A stretch of 64,000 nt of DNA, from NCBI GenBank assembly GCA_018401435.1, contig JAGYJW010000038.1, positions 1 through 64,000 of the forward strand. Reading direction: 5' to 3'. The notes below the pieces were generated by a model that saw only the letters and a list, made by a program, of their open reading frames with translations, did no database searches and had not been told where the DNA came from. Shown piece by piece: positions 16,136 through 24,287 of the stretch. The translations under genes and the position numbers were made by a program. Source of the stretch: Deltaproteobacteria bacterium. Lineage in GTDB: Bacteria; Myxococcota_A; UBA796; UBA2385. Every line of letters starts with the position of its first letter. Positions within the stretch are counted from its first letter, which is position 1.

Positions 16136-17032
16136 ATGCACCGTCTCCTCCTGCTCTTCACCGGCCTGGCCGCTTCGGGCTGCGTGCTCGATCGCACCGG
16201 CCAGTCCGCCAACGAACAGTACCGGCGCCAATTCGCGCTCCACGGCGCCCGCCTGGGCAGCCTGGAGAGCGACATCGACAAGGTCGCCCAGCGGGTGGTC
16301 CAGCTCGAAGAGCTCAACCGGGCCCGCGGCCAGGACGAGATCCTCAAGATGGAGACCCTCGAGCAGGTGCGCGGCGAGCTGGCCCGGCTGCGCGGCGACC
16401 TCGAGCTGCTCGACCACCAGAGCGAGAAGGCCCTCACCGAAGGCGGCGCCTACCAGCAGGACGCGGCCTTTCGCATCGCCTGGCTGGAGGCCCGCGCCGA
16501 CCAGATCGAAGGCAAGCTGAAGATCAAGCCGCCGCCGCCCCCCGAACTCGAAGCCCCCGCCGAAGGGGCCGAGGCGGGCACCAGCACCAGCCCCACCCAG
16601 GGCACCGTCGGGGGCGGAAGCGCCGCCAACAGCCCCACCGCCGCCGCCGTCTCTGCACCCACGGCCACAGACGCCGACGGCCTGATGGCCGAGGCCGAAC
16701 AGAAGCTGGCCGCCGGCGACGAGGCTGGCGCCGAGGCCGCGCTGAATCGCTTCCTGGAGCTGTTTCCCACCCACAAGCGGGTGGCCGAAGCCCGCTACCG
16801 CCGGGCCGAAGCCGCCTTCAACGACAAGCAATATGCCCAGGCCGTCCTGCGCTTTCAAGAGGTGATCGACAAGCACAAAGACAGCAGCTGGGCGCCCTGG
16901 GCGATGCTGCGCCAGGGCGAGAGCTTCGAGGCCCAGGGCCAGCCCGACAACGCCAGCCTCTTCTATGAAGACGTGGTGCGCCTGTGGCCCAAGAGCAAGG
17001 CCGCTGTCGACGCCAAACGCAAGCTCAAGTAG
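16136..17032 (+). CDS. CpoB/YbgF-like TPR lipoprotein
   Basis: 298 residues from ATG 16136 (GGAG upstream). The signal ends LAASGC, consistent with a lipoprotein. Residues about 30-125 form a coiled coil, followed by a Pro/Ala/Thr linker (130-180) and TPR repeats (about 185-298: AEARYRRAEAAFNDKQYAQA, then WAPWAMLRQGESFEAQG). This is the layout of CpoB (YbgF), which coordinates peptidoglycan synthesis with Tol-Pal during division. It lies 24 bp after pal. Confidence 0.8.
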   Translation: MHRLLLLFTGLAASGCVLDRTGQSANEQYRRQFALHGARLGSLESDIDKVAQRVVQLEELNRARGQDEILKMETLEQVRGELARLRGDLELLDHQSEKALTEGGAYQQDAAFRIAWLEARADQIEGKLKIKPPPPPELEAPAEGAEAGTSTSPTQGTVGGGSAANSPTAAAVSAPTATDADGLMAEAEQKLAAGDEAGAEAALNRFLELFPTHKRVAEARYRRAEAAFNDKQYAQAVLRFQEVIDKHKDSSWAPWAMLRQGESFEAQGQPDNASLFYEDVVRLWPKSKAAVDAKRKLK

Positions 17033-17041
17033 GGCGCCGCC

Positions 17042-17287
17042 ATGACCTCCAGCCGCCTGCTGCCGCTCTCCATCTTCGCCTTGGCCGCCGCCGTCGCGCT
17101 GCACTCCCTGCGTCCCGCCCAGGCCCAGTCCACCGGCGCCCCCGTCTGCGAGAAATTCAGCGGCGTGCCAAGCGGCATCACTGACAAGACCCAGTCCTGG
17201 CTGACGCAACAGCAGGCCGCCGGCCGGGTGCATGGCTCCTGGGGCGCCAGCCTCCTCGACAACTGGGTGATGGTCTGCGCCTGGTGA
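17042..17287 (+). CDS. Small secreted protein
   Basis: An 81-residue protein starting 9 bp after cpoB. The first 28 residues form a Sec signal peptide with a cleavage-like site RPAQAQ. The mature part is only about 52 residues with two Cys (VCEKF and MVCAW), which could form a disulphide. No family is recognised. The spacing suggests cotranscription with pal-cpoB. Confidence 0.6.
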   Translation: MTSSRLLPLSIFALAAAVALHSLRPAQAQSTGAPVCEKFSGVPSGITDKTQSWLTQQQAAGRVHGSWGASLLDNWVMVCAW

Positions 17288-17382
17288 GCCCTGCCGGGCG
17301 GCGGCCTGCTTTGAACCCGCGCTGCAACCGCGGCCCTGGCGAGCGGGTGTAGAATCGCCGCGGCCCCTTCGCCGGAGCCTGT

Positions 17383-18510
17383 CTGGACCGCCCCCCTCCG
17401 TCGCCTTTTGGCAAGCTGCGCTGGCGCCTTTGCCTGCTGGCGGCCGGGCTGCTGCTGGGCTTTGGCCTGGTGGAGCTGGGCCTGCGCCTGCTTCGTCCGG
17501 GTAGCCTGCTGGCCCTCAACAGCGCCAGCTTCACCCGGCCCTCCACGCTGCCCGGCCAACGCACCGAGCTGATCCCCGGCGCAGAAAACCCCCACTTTGC
17601 GGGGGGGCCGGTGCGCGTGAACGCCGATGGGCTGCGCGGGCCCCCGACGCCGCTGGCCGAGCCGGGTGGCTTTCGCATCCTGGCCATCGGCGACTCGGTG
17701 ACCTTTGGCTATGGGGTGCCCGAAGAGGCGGCCTTTCACCAGGTGCTGGCCCGGCGTTGGACCGAGGCCCACGGGCTGCCCGTGGTGGCCCTCAATGCGG
17801 GCCTGCCCGGCGCGGGGCTGCCCTATGCCGTGCACGCCCTGAAGCGGCGCTGCCAGGCCACCTCCCCCGATCTCGTGCTCGTCAACCTCGTGCTCAACGA
17901 CATCTCCTGGTATCCGGCCGAGGCCACCCTCGATCAGCCCCTGCCCGGCGACCGCAACGAGCGGCCCCTGCTCGATCGCCTGGTGGACCGGTCCTATGCA
18001 GCCGCCAAGGCCCTGGCCCTGGCCAAGGGCGGGCTCTACCGGCTGGGTGTGCTTGATCTCGCCGACAATCCCGGCTACCGCTTCATTCCCCTCGCGCCGC
18101 CCTCTCTGGATGTGGACCGGGCCTGGGCCGATAGCTTGCGGGTGCTCGACGCCCTGGTGGACGAGGGGCGGCGTTGCGGCGCCCCCCTGGTGCTGACGGT
18201 CTTTCCGATCGAGGTGCAGCTCAGCCCGGCGGCCTTGGCCCTCTACCGGGACAGCATCGGCCTGGAGCTGGTCGCCGATGCGACCGATCTGGCGCCCCAG
18301 CGTCGCCTCGCAGACTGGGCCCTCAGCCGCGATGTGCCCCTGCTGGACCTCAGCCCCGCCTTTCTGCAGGATCCCGTCGAGGCGCTCTTCTTGCGGGATC
18401 TCAACGTGAACCTCGACCCGGTGCACCCCTCCGAGCTGGGCCATCGCCGGGTGGGCGAGTGGCTGGCCGAGGCCCTGCTGGCGCGCGGCCTGGTGGCGCT
18501 CGGGCCCTGA
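17383..18510 (+). CDS. SGNH/GDSL-family hydrolase with N-terminal membrane anchor
   Basis: The reading frame is open from TAG 17350-17352. A GTG at 17470 is available, but it lies inside the hydrophobic anchor. The run LRWRLCLLAAGLLLGFGLVE just upstream encodes a transmembrane segment, and GGAG (17374-17377) sits 5 bp before CTG 17383, so I choose a CTG start (375 residues). The catalytic block I is ILAIGDSVTFGYGV (GDS nucleophile region), and a C-terminal D-x-x-H motif is seen in LDPVHPSELGH. SGNH enzymes hydrolyse esters, often of lipids or acetylated glycans; here it would be membrane-tethered. Confidence 0.7.
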   Translation: MDRPPPSPFGKLRWRLCLLAAGLLLGFGLVELGLRLLRPGSLLALNSASFTRPSTLPGQRTELIPGAENPHFAGGPVRVNADGLRGPPTPLAEPGGFRILAIGDSVTFGYGVPEEAAFHQVLARRWTEAHGLPVVALNAGLPGAGLPYAVHALKRRCQATSPDLVLVNLVLNDISWYPAEATLDQPLPGDRNERPLLDRLVDRSYAAAKALALAKGGLYRLGVLDLADNPGYRFIPLAPPSLDVDRAWADSLRVLDALVDEGRRCGAPLVLTVFPIEVQLSPAALALYRDSIGLELVADATDLAPQRRLADWALSRDVPLLDLSPAFLQDPVEALFLRDLNVNLDPVHPSELGHRRVGEWLAEALLARGLVALGP

Positions 18511-18524
18511 GCGGGCTCAGGCCC
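18502..18524. terminator. Hairpin between convergent SGNH and mnmG genes
   Basis: CCTGAGC (18506-18512) and GCTCAGG (18515-18521) pair around a 2-nt loop, with a further GC extension outside. It covers the 6-bp gap between the two stops and may serve both directions. There is no T-tract. Confidence 0.45.
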
Positions 18525-20367
18525 CGCGGCGGGCGAGGTGGGCAGCCAGCAGGTCCAGGGCCGCCGGGGTGACCCCCGGTATGCGCGCGGCCGCTGCGAG
18601 GGTGGCGGGCTGGTGCTGGCGCAGCTTCTCGGCGATCTCGTGGCTGAGCCCCGGCAGGCCCTGCCCCAGGTCTGCAGGCAAGGCCACGCCAGCCATGCGC
18701 CGGGTGCGGGCGGCCCGGCTGCGCTCCCGCCGCAGATAGCCTGCATACTTGAGGTCGGTGACCAGCTGCTCGGCCACCAGCGGGTCCAGCGGTGGGCAAC
18801 CGGGCAGCAGCGCGGTGAGGCCCGGCCAGTCCAGGTCCGGGCGGCGCAGCAGCTCGGCCGCCGTGGTCTGGGCTTGGGGTGGGGGCTGCCCGGCCGCCGC
18901 GAAGCGGGCGCTGGTATCGGTATCGGGGTTCAGCCGCTGCTGTTGGACCCACTCCGCCGCTGCATCCAGCTGCTCCATCTTGGTGGAAAAGCGCGCCCAG
19001 TCTTCATCTTCGAGCAGGCCCAGCCCGCGGGCCCGGGGCATCAGCCTGCGATCGGCGTTGTCCTCGCGCAGGAGCAGCCGGTGTTCGGCCCGGCTCGAAA
19101 ACATGCGGTAGGGCTCGCCACCCACGCCCCGCTGGACGAGATCGTCCACCAGCACGCCAATATAGGCCTCATCCCGCCCCAGCACGAAGGGCTGGCCCAA
19201 GGCGGCGGACAGGCCCGCCACCAGGCCCTGGGCGGCGGCCTCCTCGTAGCCCGAGGTGCCGTTGACCTGCCCGGCGAGAAAGAGCCCCGGCACGCCCTTG
19301 TGTTGCAGGCCGGCGTCCAGGTCCCGCGGGTCGGCAAAGTCATATTCCACGGCGTAGCCGGGCTGCAGCAGGGTGGCCTGCTCCAGGCCGGGGATGGTGC
19401 GCAGCAGCGCCTCTTGCACCGGCGCCGGCAAGGAGGTGCTCAGCCCGTTGACATAGACCTGGTGCGTATTGTGGCCCTCCGGCTCAAGAAAGAGCTGGTG
19501 GCGCTCTTTGTCGGCAAAGCGCACGATCTTGTCTTCGATGCTGGGGCAGTAGCGGGGCCCCCGGCCGGTGATCGCCCCGCTGAAGATGGCCGATCGATGC
19601 AGGTTCTGGCGGATGAGGTCGTGGGTGTCCGGGCCCGTCCAGGTGAGGAAGCAGTCCAGGGGGGCCAGCCGCGTGGCCGGCGGCCGAAAGCTGAAGTGCC
19701 CGTCGGGCACGGTGTCTTGCTGGCGCTGGGTGCGGGCCCAGTCGATGCTTCGGGCGTCCAGGCGGGGGGTGGTGCCGGTCTTGAGCCGCCCCAGGCGCAG
19801 GCCCAGGGCGCGCAGGCTGGCCGACAGGCCGGTGCTCGCGGCCTCGCCCACCCGGCCGCCCCCGGTCTGCTGGTCTCCGCAGTGCAGCACACCGGTCAGA
19901 AAGGTGCCGGTGGTGAGGATCACCGAAGGCGCCGCCAGGGCGCTGCCGTCTTTGAGCAGCAGGCCGCTCACCCGACCCGCGGCCAGCAAGAGGGCCTCGG
20001 CCTCCCCCTCGATGATCTGGATGCCAGGCGCATTCTCAAGCCGATCGGCCATCGCGCGGGGGTAGGCGTCGATGTCCACCTGCGCCCGACTGGCCTGCAC
20101 CGCCAGCCCCTTACGGGTGTTCAGCCGGCGAAATTGCAGGGTGCAGATGTCGGCCACCTTGGCCATGGCCCCGCCCAGGGCGTCCATCTCGCGCACCAGG
20201 TGGCCCTTGGCCAGGCCCCCGATGGCCGGGTTGCAGCTCAGCCGCCCGATGTGGCGGCGGTTCAACGTCAGCAGCGCGACGCGCTTGCCCAGGCGGCTGC
20301 CCGCCAGGGCGGCCTCGCTGCCGGCGTGGCCGGCGCCCACCACCACGATGTCGAAGGACCTGGTCAT
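18517..20367 (-). CDS. mnmG: tRNA uridine-5-carboxymethylaminomethyl modification enzyme MnmG
   Basis: 616 residues, the normal length of MnmG/GidA. The N-terminal FAD-binding motif is DIVVVGAGHAGSEAALAGSR (GxGxxG with the AGSEAA of the family). Further family landmarks are CNPAIGG-LAKGH, the segment GRGPRYCPSIEDKIVRF, and HQVYVNGLSTSLP. With MnmE it installs the cmnm5 group at U34 of tRNAs. The C-terminal helical domain (residues about 490-616) needed for MnmE contact is complete. No operon partner is adjacent. The gene starts at ATG 20367. Confidence 0.97.
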   Translation of the reverse strand: MTRSFDIVVVGAGHAGSEAALAGSRLGKRVALLTLNRRHIGRLSCNPAIGGLAKGHLVREMDALGGAMAKVADICTLQFRRLNTRKGLAVQASRAQVDIDAYPRAMADRLENAPGIQIIEGEAEALLLAAGRVSGLLLKDGSALAAPSVILTTGTFLTGVLHCGDQQTGGGRVGEAASTGLSASLRALGLRLGRLKTGTTPRLDARSIDWARTQRQQDTVPDGHFSFRPPATRLAPLDCFLTWTGPDTHDLIRQNLHRSAIFSGAITGRGPRYCPSIEDKIVRFADKERHQLFLEPEGHNTHQVYVNGLSTSLPAPVQEALLRTIPGLEQATLLQPGYAVEYDFADPRDLDAGLQHKGVPGLFLAGQVNGTSGYEEAAAQGLVAGLSAALGQPFVLGRDEAYIGVLVDDLVQRGVGGEPYRMFSSRAEHRLLLREDNADRRLMPRARGLGLLEDEDWARFSTKMEQLDAAAEWVQQQRLNPDTDTSARFAAAGQPPPQAQTTAAELLRRPDLDWPGLTALLPGCPPLDPLVAEQLVTDLKYAGYLRRERSRAARTRRMAGVALPADLGQGLPGLSHEIAEKLRQHQPATLAAAARIPGVTPAALDLLAAHLARRGA

Positions 20368-20426
20368 GTTGGGGTGGGCTAATCCGCGGGGGGCGCCGCG
20401 GCCGCCGGCCCGGGATAGGGGTGGAA

Positions 20427-21248
20427 ATGCGCGATCCCGAAGTCCTCTCTGCCCTGCTCGAATCCAAGTCCGAAGGCGAGCTCGCCCGCAAGCGGGGGCG
20501 TGATCTCAAGCCCTTCCGCGGCCTGCGCGGCGTGCCCCACAGCGTCCTCATCGAGGTGCTGGTGGAGGCCTGGCAGAGCGAAGGCGTGACCCTGCCCGGC
20601 GACGAGGACCTGCTCACTGCGCTCTTCTCTGAGGCGCACGAGGACGGCATCGTGGCCATCGGCCTGCTCGCCGTCGCCGCGCTGAAGGCCCCCATCGAGG
20701 CCCTGGACCTCTTCGACCGCTGGCTCGAACTGGTGGATGATGTCGAGACGGCAGACGCCTTGGGTTGGCTGGTGGTGGGCCCCTCCCTGCTCAGCTCGGG
20801 CGAACCCTTTGCAGAGACGCTGCTGGACCTGAAGAACAGCCCGCGGCCCCACCAGCGTCGCATCGCGGTGATGGCTTGCATGGCCGCCTTGCCCGTCCCC
20901 ATCGAAGGCGCCGCCGCCGCCGCCCTGCGCGCCCAGATGGGCGAACGCAAGATCGCCTTCGTCGAGCAGGCCCTCAGCGACGAGATCGGCCCGGTGCTCG
21001 AAGCCTTCATCCGCGACACGGGTCCGCCCGTGCAGAAGGCCCTCAGCCGCGTGCTGCGCACCTGGGCCAGCTTCGATCCCGATACGGTCGAGGCCTTCAT
21101 CAACAACATCCGGGGCGGCGTGTCCAAGGTGCTGCGGGCCGAGGTCGAGCTGGGCCTGCGCAAGGGCCGCCGCAAACCCCGCCCCAACAAGGGGCCGCCG
21201 GACGGCGGGTCCAAGCAGGGCGACTTCACCGACGACGCGCCCCTCTAA
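20427..21248 (+). CDS. AlkD/HEAT-like helical repeat protein
   Basis: ATG 20427 (after AGGGGTGGAA) gives 273 residues; a GTG two codons earlier is possible. The sequence is almost all alpha-helical repeats (for example SVLIEVLVEAWQ and GIVAIGLLAVAALKA). It ends in a basic, low-complexity tail (KGRRKPRPNKG). This resembles the DNA alkylation repair (AlkD) superfamily, but key AlkD residues cannot be assigned with confidence. It is divergent from mnmG, 59 bp apart. Confidence 0.5.
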   Translation: MRDPEVLSALLESKSEGELARKRGRDLKPFRGLRGVPHSVLIEVLVEAWQSEGVTLPGDEDLLTALFSEAHEDGIVAIGLLAVAALKAPIEALDLFDRWLELVDDVETADALGWLVVGPSLLSSGEPFAETLLDLKNSPRPHQRRIAVMACMAALPVPIEGAAAAALRAQMGERKIAFVEQALSDEIGPVLEAFIRDTGPPVQKALSRVLRTWASFDPDTVEAFINNIRGGVSKVLRAEVELGLRKGRRKPRPNKGPPDGGSKQGDFTDDAPL

Positions 21249-21278
21249 GCTGGCGCCCCCAGCGCCCGAAAGGCCGCG

Positions 21279-22127
21279 ATGTTCCTCCTGTTTCTGGCCA
21301 TGAACCCTCCCGTGCCCGCCGCCGATTGCCCGTCGGCCTGCTGGGTGGAGCTTCAGGCCGCGGCGGTGCTCAGCCCGGAATCCCGCCCCATGGCCTTTGT
21401 GGGCGGGGCGGTCGGGGCGGTCCAGGCCGAGGCCCACCCCGGCGACGGCGCATGGGTCGCGCTCCAGGTTGACGATTTGCTGCCCGGCGCCAGCCAGGGG
21501 CTCTGGATCTCGCCCCCCGAGGGCGGTTGGATCCCCGACCAGACCTGGACCCTGCGGGTGAGCACCGATTGCGCCGACGAAGCGGCCGAGGTGGGCTTTG
21601 CGGTGCGCAGCGACGACGACTGGGAGGCCCCCGAAGGCGGCCTGATCACCGACAGCCGGTTGCAGCGCAGCCTGCCCGACGGAGACAGCGGCGACAGCAC
21701 CGCGGTCGACCTGATCTCGGTGCCGGTGACCGTGGCCCAGGACCCCGGCCGCAACAGCGGCCTCTCCACCGCCGCCATCATCCAGGTCAAGCTGAGCGAC
21801 GACGCCGCCCTGATGGAAGACAACAGCCTGCCGGGCCTCGCCTTGCTGCATTTTGCGCAGCCTTCCGATGGCTTGGGTCCCACCTTGCAGATCGGGCGGG
21901 GGCCTTGCGACAGCAGCTTCCCCGACATCGACGCCGGCACCACCTACTATCTGCGCAGTCGGTCGGTGGATCTCTCGGGCAATGCCAGCCGATGGAGCGA
22001 AGGGGCCGAGGCTGCAGGATCGCCCAACCTGTGCGATGGCTGCGCCCAAGGGGGGGGGCGCCTTGGCCTCTTGCCGGTCTTTGCCGGCGTCTTCGGGTTC
22101 GTCCTGCGTCGGCGTCGAAGCCGTTGA
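21279..22127 (+). CDS. Secreted protein with MYXO-CTERM-like C-terminal anchor
   Basis: 282 residues with a short N-terminal signal (MFLLFLAMNPPVPAADC). The middle contains Ig/fibronectin-like beta domains; the stretch TYYLRSRSVDLSGNASRWSE is typical of an FnIII edge. The C-terminus is GCAQGGGRLGLLPVFAG followed by a hydrophobic segment and RRRRSR. This is the pattern (Cys/Gly, membrane segment, Arg cluster) of MYXO-CTERM sorting tails, which are processed for surface attachment. The specific ligand is unknown. Confidence 0.65.
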   Translation: MFLLFLAMNPPVPAADCPSACWVELQAAAVLSPESRPMAFVGGAVGAVQAEAHPGDGAWVALQVDDLLPGASQGLWISPPEGGWIPDQTWTLRVSTDCADEAAEVGFAVRSDDDWEAPEGGLITDSRLQRSLPDGDSGDSTAVDLISVPVTVAQDPGRNSGLSTAAIIQVKLSDDAALMEDNSLPGLALLHFAQPSDGLGPTLQIGRGPCDSSFPDIDAGTTYYLRSRSVDLSGNASRWSEGAEAAGSPNLCDGCAQGGGRLGLLPVFAGVFGFVLRRRRSR

Positions 22128-22208
22128 TTCGAAACCTGTAGCGCCGCTGTCAGCCCAGGATCGGCCCCAATGGACTAGGATGATCCAGAACTGCCGCTGA
22201 GGTCCTTC

Positions 22209-24163
22209 GTGTCTCCGTCCGTTGCATCCTTCCCGTTGCTGCTCCTGCTGGCCTGCGCCGACAAGGTCGTGGATTCGGAGCAGGGCAGCGCCGATGTCGC
22301 TGTTGCCGACGCCGACGGGGACGGCCACGCCGAGGATGTGGACTGCGACGACGCCAACCCGGCCATCCACCCCGACGCGACGGAGATCTGCGACGGCATC
22401 GACAACGACTGCGACACCTGGGTGGACGCCGACGACGACTCCATCGATGCCGCGCTGCTGACCCTGTCCTACCCCGACGGCGATGGGGATGGCTTTGGCG
22501 ACGCATCGGCCGGGGTGACCCGCTGCGACCTGCCTCCGGGCAACATCCGGGTGGGCGGGGATTGTGACGACACGGACCCCTCGCTTCACCCCGACACCCG
22601 CTGGTATGCCGACGGGGATGGCGATGGTTGGGGGGTGGACGGCGCCTTCACCACCGCCTGCCTGGAGCCCTCAGGCAGCGCCCGAGCGGTGGGCGACTGC
22701 GACGACGGGCACGACGGCGTCCATCCCGGCGCCACCGAGACCTGCGGCAACGGCATCGACGACAATTGCGATGGCAGCGCCAGCCCCTGTGTCTTGGCGG
22801 GTGGCTACGCCTTCTCTGCAGCCGACGCCATTCTCAGCCATGCCGACAGCGGGTCGGCCTTTGGCTGCGATCTGGTTGCTGCCGATCTCGATGGCGATGG
22901 GCAGGACGACCTGGTCAGCGGCGCCTGTGACGCGGACAGCAGCCCCGGTGTGCAGACGGGGCAGGTCTACATCCGCTGGGGCCCGATCCTCGCCAACCTG
23001 TCGATGCCAGCCGACGCCGACCTCAGCCTGTCGGGAGCGGCCGACGGCGACAACGCCGGGGTGGTCAGCCGCGCGGGTGATGTGGATGGAGACGGATACC
23101 CCGACCTGCTCGTGGGTGCATCGGACGCCGACGACAACGGTAGCGGGTCGGGCACCGTCTACCTTCTGTTGGGTCCCCTGGGCGCCCGGTCCTCCAGCCT
23201 GGACCTGGCGTCGGCGGCCGACCGCACCTGGACCGGTGCTTCCAACGCCGATCACCTGGGCACGGATGCGGCCCTGGGAGGGGACTACGATGGTGATGGC
23301 CTGGGCGATCTGCTCGTGGGTGCAGACTCGCAGGACAGCGGCGGCAGCAATGCCGGTGCGGTCTACCTGATTTCGGGCGCCCTGATAAGGTGGAGCCTCC
23401 GGGCTTGGAGGCCCCCACCACCCTCCGGGGCGTCGCTGCCTATGACAACCTGGGGGACAGCCGCCAGATCGCCGATGCCGTCGATCTGGATGGCGATGGC
23501 CTGCACGACCTCGTATTGGGTTCACCCGGCAACGACGATTTCGAAGCATCGGCGGGGGCTGTATGGGTGCACTATGGGGATGCCGGCGGCTTTGCCAGCT
23601 CCCTTGCGGCATCGGATCTGGACGCCTGTCTGCAGGGCTCCACCACCTTCGACTTCTTCGGCGAAGGAGTTGAGTCCATCGGCGATCTGGACGGCGACGG
23701 CCATCCCGACCTGGGGGTGGGTGCCGTCGGCTTTGATGGCGCGGCCGGCCCGACCACCGGCGCCCTCTATGTCTTGGGTGGTGGGGCCGCCCGGTGGTCG
23801 GGCACCCTGTCTGCGTCCGCCCTCGCTCGGGCCCGCATCGAAGGTGCGGCCACCTTGGATGGATTGGGCGAGGGGGTGGCCGGGGCGGACTTCGATGGCG
23901 ATGGCCTGGGCGACCTCGTGGTGGGCAATGATGGAAGCGACGCCGCCTACCTCAACGGCGGCCAGGTGGCCCTCTTCTATGGGCCAGTCAGCGGCATCCT
24001 CTCTACGACGGATGCGCCGGTCTGGATCGACGGCCCCGTGGGTGCTGCCAACTTTGGCCGGCAGCTCCGGACCGGCGACCTCAACGGCGACGGCTATGGC
24101 GATCTGCTGGGCAGCGCCGAAGGGGCGACCGCCATCGCCCTCTTCTTCGGACTTGGCCAATAA
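22209..24163 (+). pseudogene. MopE-type metal-binding/FG-GAP repeat lipoprotein, frameshifted
   Basis: A GTG start (22209) gives a lipoprotein signal ending LLLLLACAD. Residues about 30-195 hold three metal-binding-type repeats of the form D-C-D-D-x-x-P-x-x-x-P-x-A-x-E-x-C, with EICDGIDNDCDTW as a clear copy. FG-GAP (integrin alpha-like) repeats follow, with DLDGDGQDDLVSG-type calcium loops. Near 23378-23390 the reading frame breaks. Upstream blade AGAVYLISGAL is followed in another frame by DKVEPPG and further FG-GAP blades to TAA at 24163. Restoring one G in CTGATAAG (CTGGATAAG) fuses both parts. The gene is otherwise intact, so this may be an assembly error rather than decay. Confidence 0.75.
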
Positions 24164-24231
24164 GGCGCAGCAGGGTGCATCCGCCCCATGCCGCGCGGCG
24201 CCAAGGCCGCCAGCCGCAAGACGCGACGAAG

Positions 24232-24259
24232 GCCCCGCCGGCCTGGGGGCCGACGGGGC
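24232..24259. terminator. Bidirectional hairpin between convergent genes
   Basis: A 12-nt arm GCCCCGCCGGCC (24232-24243) pairs with GGCCGACGGGGC (24248-24259) with one mismatch and a TGGG loop. It lies between the ends of the FG-GAP gene and the subtilase gene. There is no clear T-tract. Confidence 0.6.
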
Positions 24260-24287
24260 GCTTGGGGATTCGGGTGCCGCCGGGCGC

